From positions 401,614,192 through 401,678,191 of the forward strand of contig CM060921.1 in the NCBI GenBank assembly GCA_030737875.1: a stretch of DNA of 64,000 nt, in the 5' to 3' direction. A program made the position numbers and the translations under genes. This stretch comes from Allium sativum (Eukaryota > Streptophyta > Magnoliopsida > Asparagales > Amaryllidaceae). Numbering within the stretch: the stretch's first letter is position 1; every line of letters starts with the position of its first letter. The notes below the pieces were generated by a model, which saw only the letters and a list, made by a program, of their open reading frames with translations, was not told the origin of the DNA and did no database searches. Positions 1 to 12,316 of this stretch are shown in pieces.

Positions 1-675
1 TGCAGCTGAAAGAGCTCGGAGTGGTTGTGGGTGCTCCTGCTCGCGTTTTATTGCAAAAGGGGAAAATAGCTGTAGACGAGTTGTGTGTTTAATGGAGTAG
101 GTTGATTTCGAAAGTCAGTAACGTGTGGAGGAACTTTGAAGCGTGAGGTATGGGTAGTTGCAGTGAAGCTTTTCATAAAGTATGATGGAATAATGGTGTT
201 TAGAGGATCAAAGAAGATGGTAATGTCAAACTGGTTTTGGGGTTTTAGCCGAGAACTGACTGGAGAATGGCTTACGGGGAAGACGGGTATACTGTGGAGC
301 GGGTTTGTGATTTTGGAGTTGGACGGGCTGGTTGTGTTTGAGTGGGTGAGAGACACAATAACATTATTTATTCAAATTTATTGTTCATACCTTATCGGAA
401 CCCAACAAAAACAGGTAATGTTGGGATCGTATGGAAATAGACTACATTCTGGAATTGACTGGGCGTATAGTGGAGCTCGTCTCAATTTATTTCAAAATAA
501 ATTGTCTGATCCGAACCATCAACCGTAAATTGTTATTTAACGATTACGGACAATGTGAGTAAAACTCACCAACTCTGAACAATTATATTTTTATAATGTA
601 TTTTTAGAACTGTTAATCGTTTGTTGATTGCTGTGTGTTGGTTGATTGATTGAACTGCTAGTCAGTTAGTGGAAA

Positions 676-699
676 TTATATATATATATATATATATAA
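676..699. repeat. (TA)n microsatellite in LARD1 5' LTR
   Basis: An uninterrupted TA run lies inside the LTR. The matching run in the other LTR is at 8301-8327 and is slightly longer, a typical slippage difference. Confidence 0.9.
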
Positions 700-1189
700 A
701 CCGTTAAATATTTATATATTGATTATGCTATCAGAATAATGTATATTGAACTGAAAGTGATGATAATCATATGGTGTAACATCTGTGGATGCAGGGAAAC
801 AGGTTGGAGGAATCCGACTGGATTCCTCAACAGTTATTTTATTGTTTTTCATATATTTTGATATATGATGTGAATTATAACCTGTTGTTGATTGGGTGTG
901 TATGGACGATATTGGACATCGAAATATGGTATGTTAAATACCATAACATACCAGAATGTTGGTAAGGGAATTTTCAAAGTGATAGTGAAAATAAAATATT
1001 TATAAATGGAATATTTATAAATAAGAAATATTTATAAATTGGAATATTTATAAATAGGAGATATTTAGAAAGGAAATGATTTCAAACAATTTTCTTTTTG
1101 AATGGAAAGGCCTGTGTGGCGGGTTTAGGGATTTTACCGATGATTCCGTTACAAAGGAGGTTATGGCGAATTTTTCCGGGAGTTTAAAG

Positions 1190-1480
1190 AGTTAGAATAT
1201 ATTTGTAAATCAAATATAAAGGGAAATATATTTGTAAATCAAATATAAAGGGAAATATATTTGTAAATCAAATATAAAAGGGAAATATATTTGTAAATCA
1301 AATATAAGGGAAATATATTTGTGATAATCAAATATAAAGGGAAATATATTTGTAAATCAAATATAAAGGGAAATATATTTGTAAATCAAATATAAAAGGG
1401 AAATATATTTGTAAATCAAATATAAGGGAAATATATTTGTCATAATCAAATATAAAGGAAATATATTTATAAAACAACAT
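1190..1480. repeat. Minisatellite A, about 29-bp units
   Basis: About ten head-to-tail units of 27-31 bp, each built around the core GGAAATATATTTGTAAATCA. Spacing varies by one to three bases because of A-run length changes and occasional GTGATAATC variants. The same array, with a few point differences, occurs in the 3' LTR at 8811-9104. Open frames predicted across it are by-products of the repeat. Confidence 0.92.
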
Positions 1481-1574
1481 AGAGGGAAATATTCGTAAAA
1501 ACAAATATAAAGGAAAATATTTGTTAAACAAATAGGAAGAGAAATATTTGTAAACCATTTTACAAATAGGTTAA

Positions 1575-1725
1575 AAAGGGAATTATTTATTTAGGGAATA
1601 AATAAAGAGTTAAAGGAATTATTTATTTAGGGAATAAATAAAAGATTTAAAGGAGATATTTATTTGATAAATAAATAGGATTAAATCAAAGGAATATTTA
1701 TTTGATAAATAAATAGGATTAAATA
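1575..1725. repeat. AT-rich direct repeats (TTATTTAGGGAATAAATAAA type)
   Basis: Four short units of 30-50 bp, each a near-palindrome of the form TTATTTA...TAAATAA. Degenerate counterparts are recognisable in the LARD2 LTRs (about 25430-25630 and 32740-32935, opposite strand), so this module is older than the split of the two subfamilies. Confidence 0.75.
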
Positions 1726-1850
1726 GAATATGTACCCAACACTTGTATAAGTGAAGTAACGTTAATAAAGAGAACATTTATAAAGTGAAGAACCGTTACC
1801 AAAAGTAAATCTTTATAAATGAATAAACGTTATCAAATAGGAGTTATTCG

Positions 1851-2835
1851 AATAAGATAATCAATTAGAGTTAGAAATGATCGATTAGAGTTAGAATAAA
1901 TCAATTTGAGTTAGAATTGACCAGTTAGAGTTAATCAGTTAGGGTTAATCAGTTAGAATTAATCAGTGAGGGTTGACCAGTTAAAGTTAGAGTTAACTAA
2001 TTAGAGTTATTCAAATGGAGTTAATCGAGTCGAGTTATCGAATATCACTTATTCGAAGTAGAGTTATCGAATATAGTGTATTCGCGAGAAGAGTAATCAA
2101 ATGTTGGTTATTCGAGGTGAGTTATCGAATTTGTTATTCGAAAGGAGTTATCGAATTTAGTTATTCGAAAAGGAGTTATCGATTTGTTAAATCGAAAGGG
2201 AAGATTATCGAATATCGTTTATTCGAGAGGAGATTTTCGAATATAGTTTATTCGAAGTGAGTTATAGAATATTAGTTAAATCGAAGGAGTTATCAATTAT
2301 AGTTTAATCGATAAGAGTTATTCGAATTAGTTATTCGAATAAAGTTAAACACAAGGAGTTATCGAATATAAGTATTCGAAAGTAAGTTATCGAATTAGTT
2401 ATTCGAAGAAGGAGTTATTGAATTAGTTATTCGAAAAGAGTTATCGATTTTAGTTTAATCGAAAGGAGTTATCGAGTATTGGTTATTCGAAGTTAGTTAA
2501 TCCAAAGGAGTTATTCGAAGTTAGTTTAATCGAAAGGAGTTATCGAACATTGGTTATTCGAAGTTAGTTAATCCAAAGGAGTTAGGCGAAGTTAGTTAAT
2601 CAAAAGGAGTTATCGATCATAGTTTAATCGAAGAGAGTTATCGATTAGTTTAATCGAAGTGAGTTAATCGAATATAGTTGTTCGAATAGAATTAAAGGAG
2701 TTAATCAAATATAGTTATTCGAATAAAATCAAAAGAGTTAATCGAATATAGTTTGTTTAAATAGAGTTAAAGGAGTAATCAGATATAGTTGTTCGAAAGG
2801 AGTTAGGTAAGGAGTTAAGTGGAAAGAGTTGATTG
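1851..2835. repeat. Irregular satellite B (GAGTTATCGAATATAGTTAT units)
   Basis: Roughly 1 kb of degenerate units of 20-30 bp alternating GAGTTATCGAAT and TAGTTATTCGAA, rich in the half-palindrome TTCGAA. Units grade from GTTAGAGTTAATCA types on the left to TTATCGAA types in the middle. It is repeated in the 3' LTR at 9451-10455 with an extra block of about 28 bp near 9570. LARD2 has only one or two such units at the matching place (about 25320-25350), so the array expanded in the LARD1 lineage. Confidence 0.9.
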
Positions 2836-4702
2836 ATTAGAGTTAAAAGAATGAACTTACCCTGTTTCGAGATTTGAAATGTTGTTCAGTTAAGGTCTGA
2901 GAGGTAGTTATACCCCAACTTGATTGACTTCGTTTTAATTTGGAAATGGTTAAGGTTCGAGAGTGAAAGTGGTTAAGTGAATTTAGTAAATAAGTATAGT
3001 GGTTTGAGTGGTCGTCGCGATGATGATTTAAACACCTGTTTAAATCCAAGTAAAGAAGATTTGGAAATGTTTTCCAAATAGAATCAGAAACGTAATCAAA
3101 TATTGAAATTGGAAATATGGATTAGAAATGGAAATGTTTTCCAGTGTTAACGTATATTTTCTAAACATAGAAAATAAGGAAAATATGAATATATATATAG
3201 AAATATATATGATTGATGATTGATTGATAGAATTTCCATTTGGAAATAATATCGTTGTTTGCATACGTGTTTTTCTTTGATAGTTAAATCACAGACTATC
3301 AAAGTTTTGACCATTTTAACGTTGTTAATATGGAGAGACCGGTTGGATTGTTATCCAAAGAACCACTCTGTATTGGCATAAGCGTTGCGAATCATATATG
3401 CCAAGGATAATTGAAGACGAAGTAAAGTGCAAGGGGCTATTGTATAAGTCTTAGATAACAGTGCCTAAGATGGATGTACTGAATAGTGCCTTCGGTTCGG
3501 TTCATCCTGTTCCTGGATGACTTGTATGGACGGATGTCTGACAGAGTATTTCCAAACGATCACGTATATTGATTTCTCCAACCGTACCAAGAGTGGAAGC
3601 GAAGAAGGAAACTTTTTTTAGCTAACACATAATGTATTGTTAAGGACGTCAATCGGTGAATGGATGGATTTGATGATGTGGCATTCAAAGTGAATCTGAT
3701 GTGATGATAAAGCGTAATTTCTAGCCTCATCATCCGGTAAATGACAGAAATCGGCCAGGCAGCATGACTAAGTCGGTCGCACCGAAGTAGGGTGTATAAT
3801 CACCTATCTAGAGAATATTCATTTGCTTCTTTAATCTATCAATGCTGTCTCATATATATACGGGAAACGGTTGCTGATCCCAACCGTTGGTGATATACAT
3901 TCGATACACTCAAGCAAAATGAGTGGTCGGTCATGTGTGGCTGAGTTACAAGATGTTCTTGTTGAACTCCAGTGTATCGTTCCTAGAGTACACTGATCGG
4001 AAGGTGGTTCCATACCTTGTCATAGTTGGAAACCCATTACCCAATACGTGCTTGCGGTTTTGATTGTATACTATATGTAGAACGTGAGATGAAAGCGTTT
4101 CTGCTAGATGTTTATTATATTGTGGTTGATAGACATTATTATAATATCAAAAGGTTTTGATATAAAGATATTTTGGATTCTCATAAGGGAAAAACCCGTT
4201 CCGTTATACGGCGTGGTCTTATGAGATATCGTTTACTTGTTCAAACTGTTTTGAACTGTTTTACTCATACCAGTCCCATGACTGACCCGGAGTTTATTTT
4301 GTTTTGTTCTACCTAAACTCTTGGGTGCCTAAATTTGTATGGGCAGTCAAGTAGTTCAGGATTTTTCAGATCTATCTAAAGGAGCTTGGAGCAGGAGGCT
4401 TCAGCATTAGTTATATAGAGTTTTGTTCCGCTGTGTTGTAAGTGCTGTACTCTGATAAGTGCTATTGTATACATAACTGTTATATTTCAAAGTTATGTTA
4501 TCTATCATATGTTATTCGTTCCGATGTGAGGTTCGTGTTACTCTGATGTTGTGTCTTCTTCTTCTTCTATTCTAAGTTTCTATCTTATCTTTCCTCACCC
4601 TCTAATTTCTTTCATTAATTACCGTGATTTTTCGATGTTTTGGTTATCGACATCGAGCGTATATCGATAACCAAAGTCGCTCAAAATCCGGGTCGTTACA
4701 GT

Positions 4703-4714
4703 TGGTATCAGAGC
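4703..4714 (+). other. LARD1 primer binding site (tRNA-Met type)
   Basis: TGGTATCAGAGC starts two bases after the LTR end. It is the classic plant LTR-retrotransposon site complementary to the 3' end of initiator tRNA-Met, where minus-strand DNA synthesis starts. Confidence 0.92.
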
Positions 4715-6009
4715 TTAAGTTAGGAATTACCTTGGCTCTGTGGCGTGACTCGGTAGAGATAGGGTTAGTAATACCCTAGATTGAGTTTGAGTGTATATAT
4801 ACGAGTGAACGTATTTGTATTTGATATAAAATTTTGATTTATATTGTGGAGATTTATGGGTTGAGTGGCTTATGAATTCTGGTCGATCAGTTTGATCCAC
4901 TGTATCGGTATGAGTAAATAAACACTTGAATACGATGGGTCGTCATGATATGTTTTGCAATTTACATAGTATAATTGGTTGTGTTGGTTGATAATATAAT
5001 CGAATAAGATTATAAAAAGTGAAATGGTTATGAAAATAATCAGTCAGAATTCATATAAGTATAATATATGAAATCAAGATGAATTAAATCTGAATTTAAA
5101 TCAGAATTGGAATTTAAAATAAGGAAATTTTAAGTTCTTGGGAGATTTTGAAAACGCTTTTCAAACTGAAAGTGATATAGTATTGAACTCACTTTGATTG
5201 CTGGAAAATAGATTCCGATGATGAAGCATGCCATAATCGGTGTTCATTTTCGAGTTGTAAGTGACGGATTACTACCAAAGATTTTGTTTTCAAATTTGGT
5301 GTGCGAAAACAAGGTGTTCAGAAATTCAAAGGTTTTTGAATTGTGATTATGATTTCAAATTGATTAGAAATAAAACCCAGGGATTTAAATTCTAGAATTT
5401 AAAATTTAACTTGTGAAGTTAAGTAGAATGAGATGTTAAAAGTTAAGTAAAACTGAAAATGATTAGAGAATAATCTGGGATGGAATCGAGGGATAAGTTA
5501 AGAATTTGGAATTGAGAATGAAACTCGAGTTTGAAATGATATCTGGCTTGGATATAAGCGAATGATTTGGTTTTGAGAATGAAATGATTGGAGATCAAGT
5601 TGGTAATGCATTGTTATATGCAGAACTGGTGACGAATGGTAAGGATATAATGATATGCCCGGCAAAAAGGTACAAGTTTATATTTCATATGAGTTTGGTG
5701 ATTTATGAGCCGAATTGGCAAGCCGCTTGGCTGTTTGATTTTCTTTTGGGTTGGAGATGGCCCAGAGAGGCGAGTTGGAGTTTGAGATATTGACCAGTAC
5801 AAAGGAGGTGCTGGCGAAATTTTTCGAAGAGTTAAGGCATTAGAAAATTTTCAGGATTTTTGGAAATTTTCGTTGATAAGAATTAATTAATACTTTAATC
5901 GAAATTAAATTGGTTCAGTTGAAACTGAAGTTAAGAAGTGAACAAATATGTTCTAACCAGTTAGTAGGGTCGTTCTCTAGCTTAGCAATTTCGAGGACGA
6001 AATTATTTT

Positions 6010-6022
6010 AAGTGGGGAAGAA
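6010..6022 (+). other. LARD1 polypurine tract
   Basis: AAGTGGGGAAGAA lies directly against the TGTAATGACCC start of the 3' LTR, the position expected for the plus-strand primer. Confidence 0.85.
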
Positions 6023-6923
6023 TGTAATGACCCGCATTGGCAGAGGTATTATAATTAATTTATTTAATTATACATATAGTGAATTAAATGGTCGTGGAAT
6101 TAAATAATGGTGAATATTTAATTAAAATAATAAATTAAATAATATATTTAATTCAAAAATAATCAGGAATATTGGAAATCACAATATTCTGTGAACAGGG
6201 TCATCCCTAAGATTTAATTCAGCTTAGAGTTGAATTATATTGACGAATATATTCAATCGACGTCAGTTTGAACGTATAATTATATTATAATTAAAATAGA
6301 GCTTGAAATGGCGCTGTAGTTCGTAAATTGGCGATTCGAACTTCAACTGAATGTACAGGATTCGTTTTAAGCCGGATTTCTGTGAAACAAGAAACGTGTG
6401 GAGCTGGTGGAGTATATCTTTCTAGTGGAAGAGAAAAATCGGGATTTCGTCGTGTAGATTTTGAGATATGTCCAAATCAAATTTTAGAAAAGTCGTTGTG
6501 GAATTCCTTTATAATTTATAAAGGAATTATTTATATTTTAAAAAGGAATTTCAATATAAATTGAATATTGGGTTGACCCAGATTTGGAATATCGAGTTGG
6601 AAATTCATATGGGATTATTCTGGAGCTGTAGGGTATTCTGGGGTGAATATATACGATAATACAAATTTGTTTATATTTAATTTAATTATATTTAATTATA
6701 TTTAAATATTTAAATGGGTCATCCAGAGCTTTAAAAAATAGCCGGTTTTGCAAACGAAGTCGGAATTCGACGAAACCAGTTTCGTTGGGACCGTAATGTC
6801 AAACTGCAGCCACATGTCCAGTTTCGTGATTTTTAGGTGTCATATGTGATTGTACGGATTTTTAGAATGCAAACCAAATATTAAAATAAAATATAATGAA
6901 AATATCTTACACAAATATCTACA

Positions 6924-6933
6924 CTATAAATAT
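6924..6933 (+). promoter_or_regulatory. TATA box of LARD1 LTR
   Basis: CTATAAATAT is followed within 30-60 bp by a pyrimidine-rich stretch (CTTACTTTCCCTTTCTC) typical of plant transcript starts. This fixes transcription on the plus strand. Confidence 0.7.
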
Positions 6934-8810
6934 CCATCCTTTAACTTTCTAAACCCTTACTTTCCCTTTCTCACGGTCAAACCATCAGCCGTCATCAAAT
7001 TCTTTTCCACGCACCATAAATCCATTTCAGAAAATCACAACAAAATCAAAGTAATTCTATAAATCAAGAGAGGTATGGATTTCGATTCAATAAGACCTTC
7101 TCTCCATTTCTATGTCCTTTTTGTTGTTTTCGATTTTGGTTTTGTTCGGTGGTTTTACTGAGGAGGGCTGCGGATACCTAGAGTCACGAATTCGAGGATG
7201 AGTGCGAGCTAGAGGTAATTAACTTGAGTAGAAGGAGATTTTGTTGGAGTTTAAAATGGTAAAGGTCGTTCCTTTTGTTTTCCGAGAACTGATGAAGAAG
7301 ACCGGGTCGGGTATTAAAGGAGATCGAGTGAGGCGTTTAGGTGTTGGGGAGGAATTCGAAGGGGATTTACTTCAGAAAAATCATTGTTTGTTTGCTGAGT
7401 TGAAACATTTTCATGTCGACGGCAAGGGGGGAATGAGGAGGTCGAGTTGGGAAATCATTGGCTGATGGTGTTGGGTTTGGTAACGAGTATTGATGGTGAT
7501 GAAACTAAAGGGGAACAAGAAGAACGTGGGTGGTAGTGCCAGCGTGGTTATAGGTCTGAGGCCGAGTTGAAGTGGGACTGAAAATGAGTTGGCAATTGGA
7601 GCTGAAAGAACTCGGAGTGGCCGTGGGTGTTCCTGCTCGCGTTTTATTGCAAAAGGGGAAAATAGCTGTATACGAGTTGTGTGTTTAATGGAGTAGGTTG
7701 ATTTCGAAAGTCAGTAACGTGTGGAGGAACTTTGAAGCATAAGGTATGGGTAGTTGCAGTGAAGCTTTTCATGAAGTATGATGGAATAATGGTGTTGATA
7801 GGATCAAAGAAGATGGAAATGTCAAACTGGTTTTGGGGTTTTAGCTGAGAATTGACTGGAGAAGGGGCTTACGGGGAAGACGGGTATACTGTGGAGCAGG
7901 TTTGTGCTTTTGGAGTTGGACGGGCCGGTTGTGTTTGAGTGGGTGAGAGACACAATAACATTATTTATTCAAATTTAATATTGTATAAGTTATTAAGGTC
8001 ATAACTTCTTCATACCTTATCGGAACCCAACAAAAACAGGTAATGTTGGGATCGTATGGAAATAGACTACATTCTGGAACTGACTGGGCGTATAGTGGAG
8101 CTCGTCTCAATTTATTTCAAAATAAATTGTCTGATCCGAACCATCAACCGTAAATCGTTATTTAACGATTACGGACAATGTGAGTAAAACTCACCAACAA
8201 TAAACAATTATATTTTTATAATGTATTTTAGAACTGTTAATCATTTGTTGATTGTTGTGTGTTGGTTGATTGATTGAACTGCTAGTCAGTTAGTGGAAAT
8301 TATATATATATATATATATATATATAAACCGTTAAATATTTATATATTGATTCTGCTATCAGAATAATGTATATTGAACTGAAAGTGATGATAATCATAT
8401 TGTGTAACATCTGTGGATGCAGGGAAACAGGTTGGAGGAATCCGACTGGATTCCTCAACAGTTATTTTATTGTTTTTCATATATTTTGATATATGATGTG
8501 AATTATAACCTGTTGTTGATTGGGTGTGTATGGACGATATTGGACATCGAAATATGGTATGTTAAATACCATAACATACCAGAATGTTGGTAAGGGAATT
8601 TTCAAAGTGATAGTGAAAATAAAATATTTATAAATGGAATATTTATAAATTAGAAATATTTATAAATAGGAGATATTTAGAAAGAAAATGATTTCAAACA
8701 ATTTTCTTTTTGAATGGAAAGGCCTGTGTGGCGGGTTTGGGGATTTTCCCGATGCTTCCGTTACAAAGGAGGTTATGGCGAATTTTTCCGGGAGTTTAAA
8801 GAGTTAGAAT

Positions 8811-9104
8811 ATATTTGTAAATCAAATATAAAGGGAAATATATTTGTAAATCAAATATAAAGGGAAATATATTTGAAAATCAAATATAAAAGGAAAATAT
8901 ATTTGTAAATCAAATATAAGGGAAATATATTTGTGATAATCAAATATAAAGGGAAATATATTTGTAAATCAAATATAAAGGGAAATATATTTGTAAATCA
9001 AATATAAAAGGGAAATATATTTGTAAATCAAATATAAGGGAAATATATTTGTCATAATCAAATATAAAGGAAATATATTTATAAAACAACATAGAGGGAA
9101 ATAT
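8811..9104. repeat. Minisatellite A, 3' LTR copy
   Basis: Counterpart of 1190-1480 with the same unit order and a few substitutions, showing the array already existed when LARD1 inserted. Confidence 0.9.
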
Positions 9105-9450
9105 TCGTAAAAACAAATATAAAGGAAAATATTTGTTAAACAAATAGGAAGAGAAATATTTGTAAACCATTTTACAAATAGGTTAAAAAGGGAATTATTT
9201 ATTTAGGGAATAAATAAAGAGTTAAAGGAATTATTTATTTAGGGAATAAATAAAAGATTTAAAGGAGATATTTATTTGATAAATAAATAGGATTAAATCA
9301 AAGGAATATTTATTTGATAAATAAATAGGATTAAATAGAATATGTACCCAACACTTGTATAAGTGAAGTAACGTTAATAAAGAGAACATTTATAAAGTGA
9401 AGAACCGTTACCAAAAGTAAATCTTTATAAATGAATAAACGTTATCAAAT

Positions 9451-10455
9451 AGGAGTTATTCGAATAAGATAATCAATTAGAGTTAGAAATGATCGATTAG
9501 AGTTAGAATAAATCAATTTGAGTTAGAATTGACCAGTTAGAGTTAATCAGTTAGGGTTAATCAGTTAGAATTAACCAGTTAGAATTTATCAATTAGAGTT
9601 AATCAGTGAGGGTTGACCAGTTAAAGTTAGAGTTAACTAATTAGAGTTATTCAAATGGAGTTAATCGAGTCGAGTTATCACTTATTCGAAGTAGAGTTAT
9701 CGAATATAGTGTATTCGAGAGAAGAGTAATCAAATGTTGGTTATTCGAGGTGAGTTATCGAATTTGTTATTCGAAAGGAGTTATCGAATTTAGTTATTCG
9801 AAAAGGAGTTATCGATTTGTTAAATCGAAAGGGAAGATTATTGAATATCGTTTATTCGAGAGGAGATTTTCGAATATAGTTTATTCGAAGTGAGTTATAG
9901 AATATTAGTTAAATCGAAGGAGTTATCGATTATAGTTTAATCGACAAGAGTTATTCGAATAAAGTTAAATACAAGGAGTTATCGAATATAAGTATTCGTA
10001 AGTAAGTTATCGAATTAGTTATTCGAAGAAGGAGTTATTGAATTAGTTATTCGAAAAGAGTTATCGATTTTAGTTTAATCTAAATGAGTTATCGAGTATT
10101 GGTTATTCGAAGTTAGTTAATCCCAAGGAGTTATTCGAAGTTAGTTTAATCGAAAGGAGTTATCGAACATTGGTTATTCGAAGTTAGTTAATCCAAAGGA
10201 GTTAGGCGAAGTTAGTTAATCAAAAGGAGTTATCGATCATAGTTTAATCGAAGAGAGTTATCGATTAGTTTAATCGAAGTGAGTTAATAGAATATAGTTG
10301 TTCGAATAGAATTAAAGGAGTTAATCAAATATAGTTATTCGAATAAAATCAAAAGAGTTAATCGAATATAGTTTGTTTAAATAGAGTTAAAGGAGTAATC
10401 GAATATAGTTGTTCGAAAGGAGTTAGGTAAGGAGTTAAGTGGAAAGAGTTGATTG
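9451..10455. repeat. Irregular satellite B, 3' LTR copy
   Basis: Counterpart of 1851-2835. Differences are mostly loss or gain of one unit, for example an extra block near 9570-9598 and a missing block near 9690 and 9955, as expected for slippage or unequal exchange after insertion. Confidence 0.9.
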
Positions 10456-12316
10456 ATTAGAGTTAAAAGAAAGAACTTACCCTGTTTCGAGATTTGAAAT
10501 GTTGTTCAGTTAAGGTCTGAGAGGTAGTTATACCCCAACTTGATCGACTTCGTTTTAATTTAGAAATGGTTAAGGTTTGAGAGTGAAAGTGGTTAAGTGA
10601 ATTTAGTAAATAAGTATAGTGGTTTGAGTGGTCGTCGCGATGATGATTTAAACACCTGTTTAAATCCAAGTAAAGAAGATTTGGAAATGTTTTCCAAATA
10701 GAATCAGAAACGTAATCAAATATTGAAATTGGAAATATGGATTAGAAATGGAAATGTTTTCCACTGTTAACGTATATTTTCTAAACATAGAAAATAAGGA
10801 AAATATGAATATATATAGAAATATATATGATTGATGATTGATTGATAGAATTTCCATTTGGAAATAATATCATTGTTTGCACACGTGTTTTTCTTTGATA
10901 GTTAAATCACAGACTATCAAAGTTTTGACCATTTTAACGTTGTTAATATGGAGAGACCGGTTGGATTGTTATCCAAAGAACCACTCTGTATTGGCATAAG
11001 CGTTGCGAATCATATATGCCAAGGATAATTGAAGACGAAGTAAAGTGCAAGGGGCTATTGTATAAGTCTTAGATAACGGTGCCTAAGATGGATGTACTGA
11101 ATAGTGCCTTCGGTTCATCCTGTTCCTGGATGACTTGTATGGACGGATGTCTGACAGAGTATTTCCAAACGATCACGTATATTGATTTCTCCAACCGTAC
11201 CAAGAGTGGAAGCGAAGAAGGAAACTTTTTTTTTAGCTAACACATAATGTATTGTTAAGGACGTCAATCGGTGATTGGATGGATTTGATGATGTGGCATT
11301 CAAAGTGAATCTGATGTGATGATAAAGCGTAGCTTCTAGCCTCATCATCCGGTAAATGAAAGAAATCGGGCAGGCAGCATGACTAAGTCGGTCGTACCGA
11401 AGTAGGGTGTATAATCACCTATCTAGAGAATATTCATTTGCTTCTTTAATCTATCAATGTTGTCTCATATATATACGGGAAACGGTTGCTGATCCCAACC
11501 GTTGGTGATATACATTCGATACACTCAAGCAAAATGAGTGGTCAGTCATGTGTGGCTGAGTTACAAGATGTTCTTGTTGAACTCCAGTGTATCGTTCCTA
11601 GAGTACACTGATCGGAAGGTGGTTCCATACCTTGTCATAGTTGGAAACCCATTACCCAATACGTGCTTGCGGTTTTGATTGTATACTATATGTAGAACGT
11701 GAGATGAAAGCGTTTCTGCTAGATGGTTATTATATTGTGGTTGATAGACATTATTATAATATCAAAAGATTTTTGATATAAAGATATTTTGGATTCTCAT
11801 AAGGGAAAAACCCGTTCCGTTATACGGCGTGGTCTTATGAGATATCGTTTACTTGTTCAAACTGTTTTGAACTGTTTTACTCATACCAGTCCCATGACTG
11901 ACCTGGAGTTTATTTTGTTTTGTTCTACCTAAACTCTTGGGTGCCTAAATTTGTACGGGCAGTCAAGTAGTTCAGGATTTTTCAGATCTATCTAAAGGAG
12001 CTTGGAGCAGGAGGCTTCAGCATTAGTTATATAGAGTTTTGTTCCGCTGTGTTGTAAGTGTTGTACTCTGATAAGTGCTATTGTATACATAACTGTTATA
12101 TTTCAAAGTTATGTTATCTATTATATGTTATTCGTTCCGATGTGAGGTTCGTGTTACTCTGATGTTGTGTCTTCTTCTTCTTCTATTCTAAGTTTCTATC
12201 TTATCTTTCCTCACGCTCTAATTTCTTTCATTAATTACCGGGATTTTTCGATGTTTTAGTTATCGACATCGAGCGTATATCGATAAACAAAGTCGCTCGA
12301 AATCCGGGTCGTTACA

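Larger units (their letters stand above)
1..4700 (+). mobile_element. LARD1 5' LTR (left part outside the window)
   Basis: This is the right-hand 4.7 kb of a giant LTR. It repeats almost base for base as 7597-12316; about 1% difference by eye in the stretches compared, plus small indels. It ends in GGGTCGTTACA and is followed after two bases by a tRNA-Met type primer site, which fixes it as the 5' LTR of a plus-strand Ty3/gypsy-like element. Matching position 1 to 7597 means about 1.57 kb of this LTR, including its promoter, lies left of the window. It holds no protein-coding gene; the short open frames are chance frames in AT-rich repeats. Two tandem arrays (1190-1480 and 1851-2835) fill much of it. 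It carries a deletion of about 27 bp near 380 relative to the 3' copy. Confidence 0.9.
4701..6022 (+). mobile_element. LARD1 internal domain, non-coding
   Basis: Only 1322 bp separate the two LTRs, and no gag, protease, RT, RNase H or integrase motif is visible in any frame. It begins with the primer site and ends with the run TTTCGAGGACGAAATTATTT leading into the polypurine tract. A segment near 5690-5820 (TACAAAGGAGGTGCTGGCGA) has relatives inside LARD2. Very large LTRs around a short non-coding core fit the LARD class of non-autonomous retrotransposon derivatives, which must borrow proteins from an autonomous relative. Confidence 0.85.
6023..12316 (+). mobile_element. LARD1 3' LTR, 6.3 kb
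   Basis: A complete LTR of 6294 bp running from TGTAATGACCCG to GGTCGTTACA; bases 7597-12316 are duplicated as 1-4700. A TATA box at 6924 places U3 at about 0.9 kb and leaves more than 5 kb for R plus U5, an extreme proportion. The candidate 5-bp target duplication following it is AACCC (12317-12321); its partner is outside the window. The insertion is in another gypsy LTR fragment (12317-12687). No coding gene is supported; an open frame of 74 codons at 7241-7465 sits in the GC-richer leader just after the promoter and may be chance. Confidence 0.92.

Noticed and set aside
136..528. 130-codon plus-strand open frame
   Set aside because: It lies in the LARD1 LTR; the other LTR copy (about 7732-8150) has stops and a 27-bp difference within it, and no domain is visible.
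1328..1558. 76-codon frame with identical twin at 8940-9170
   Set aside because: Identity comes from LTR duplication, and the peptide (YKYISxYI repeats) is a read-through of minisatellite A.
1851..2835. CRISPR-like array
   Set aside because: Units are degenerate, contiguous and without unique spacers, in a plant retrotransposon LTR; this is ordinary satellite-like repeat.
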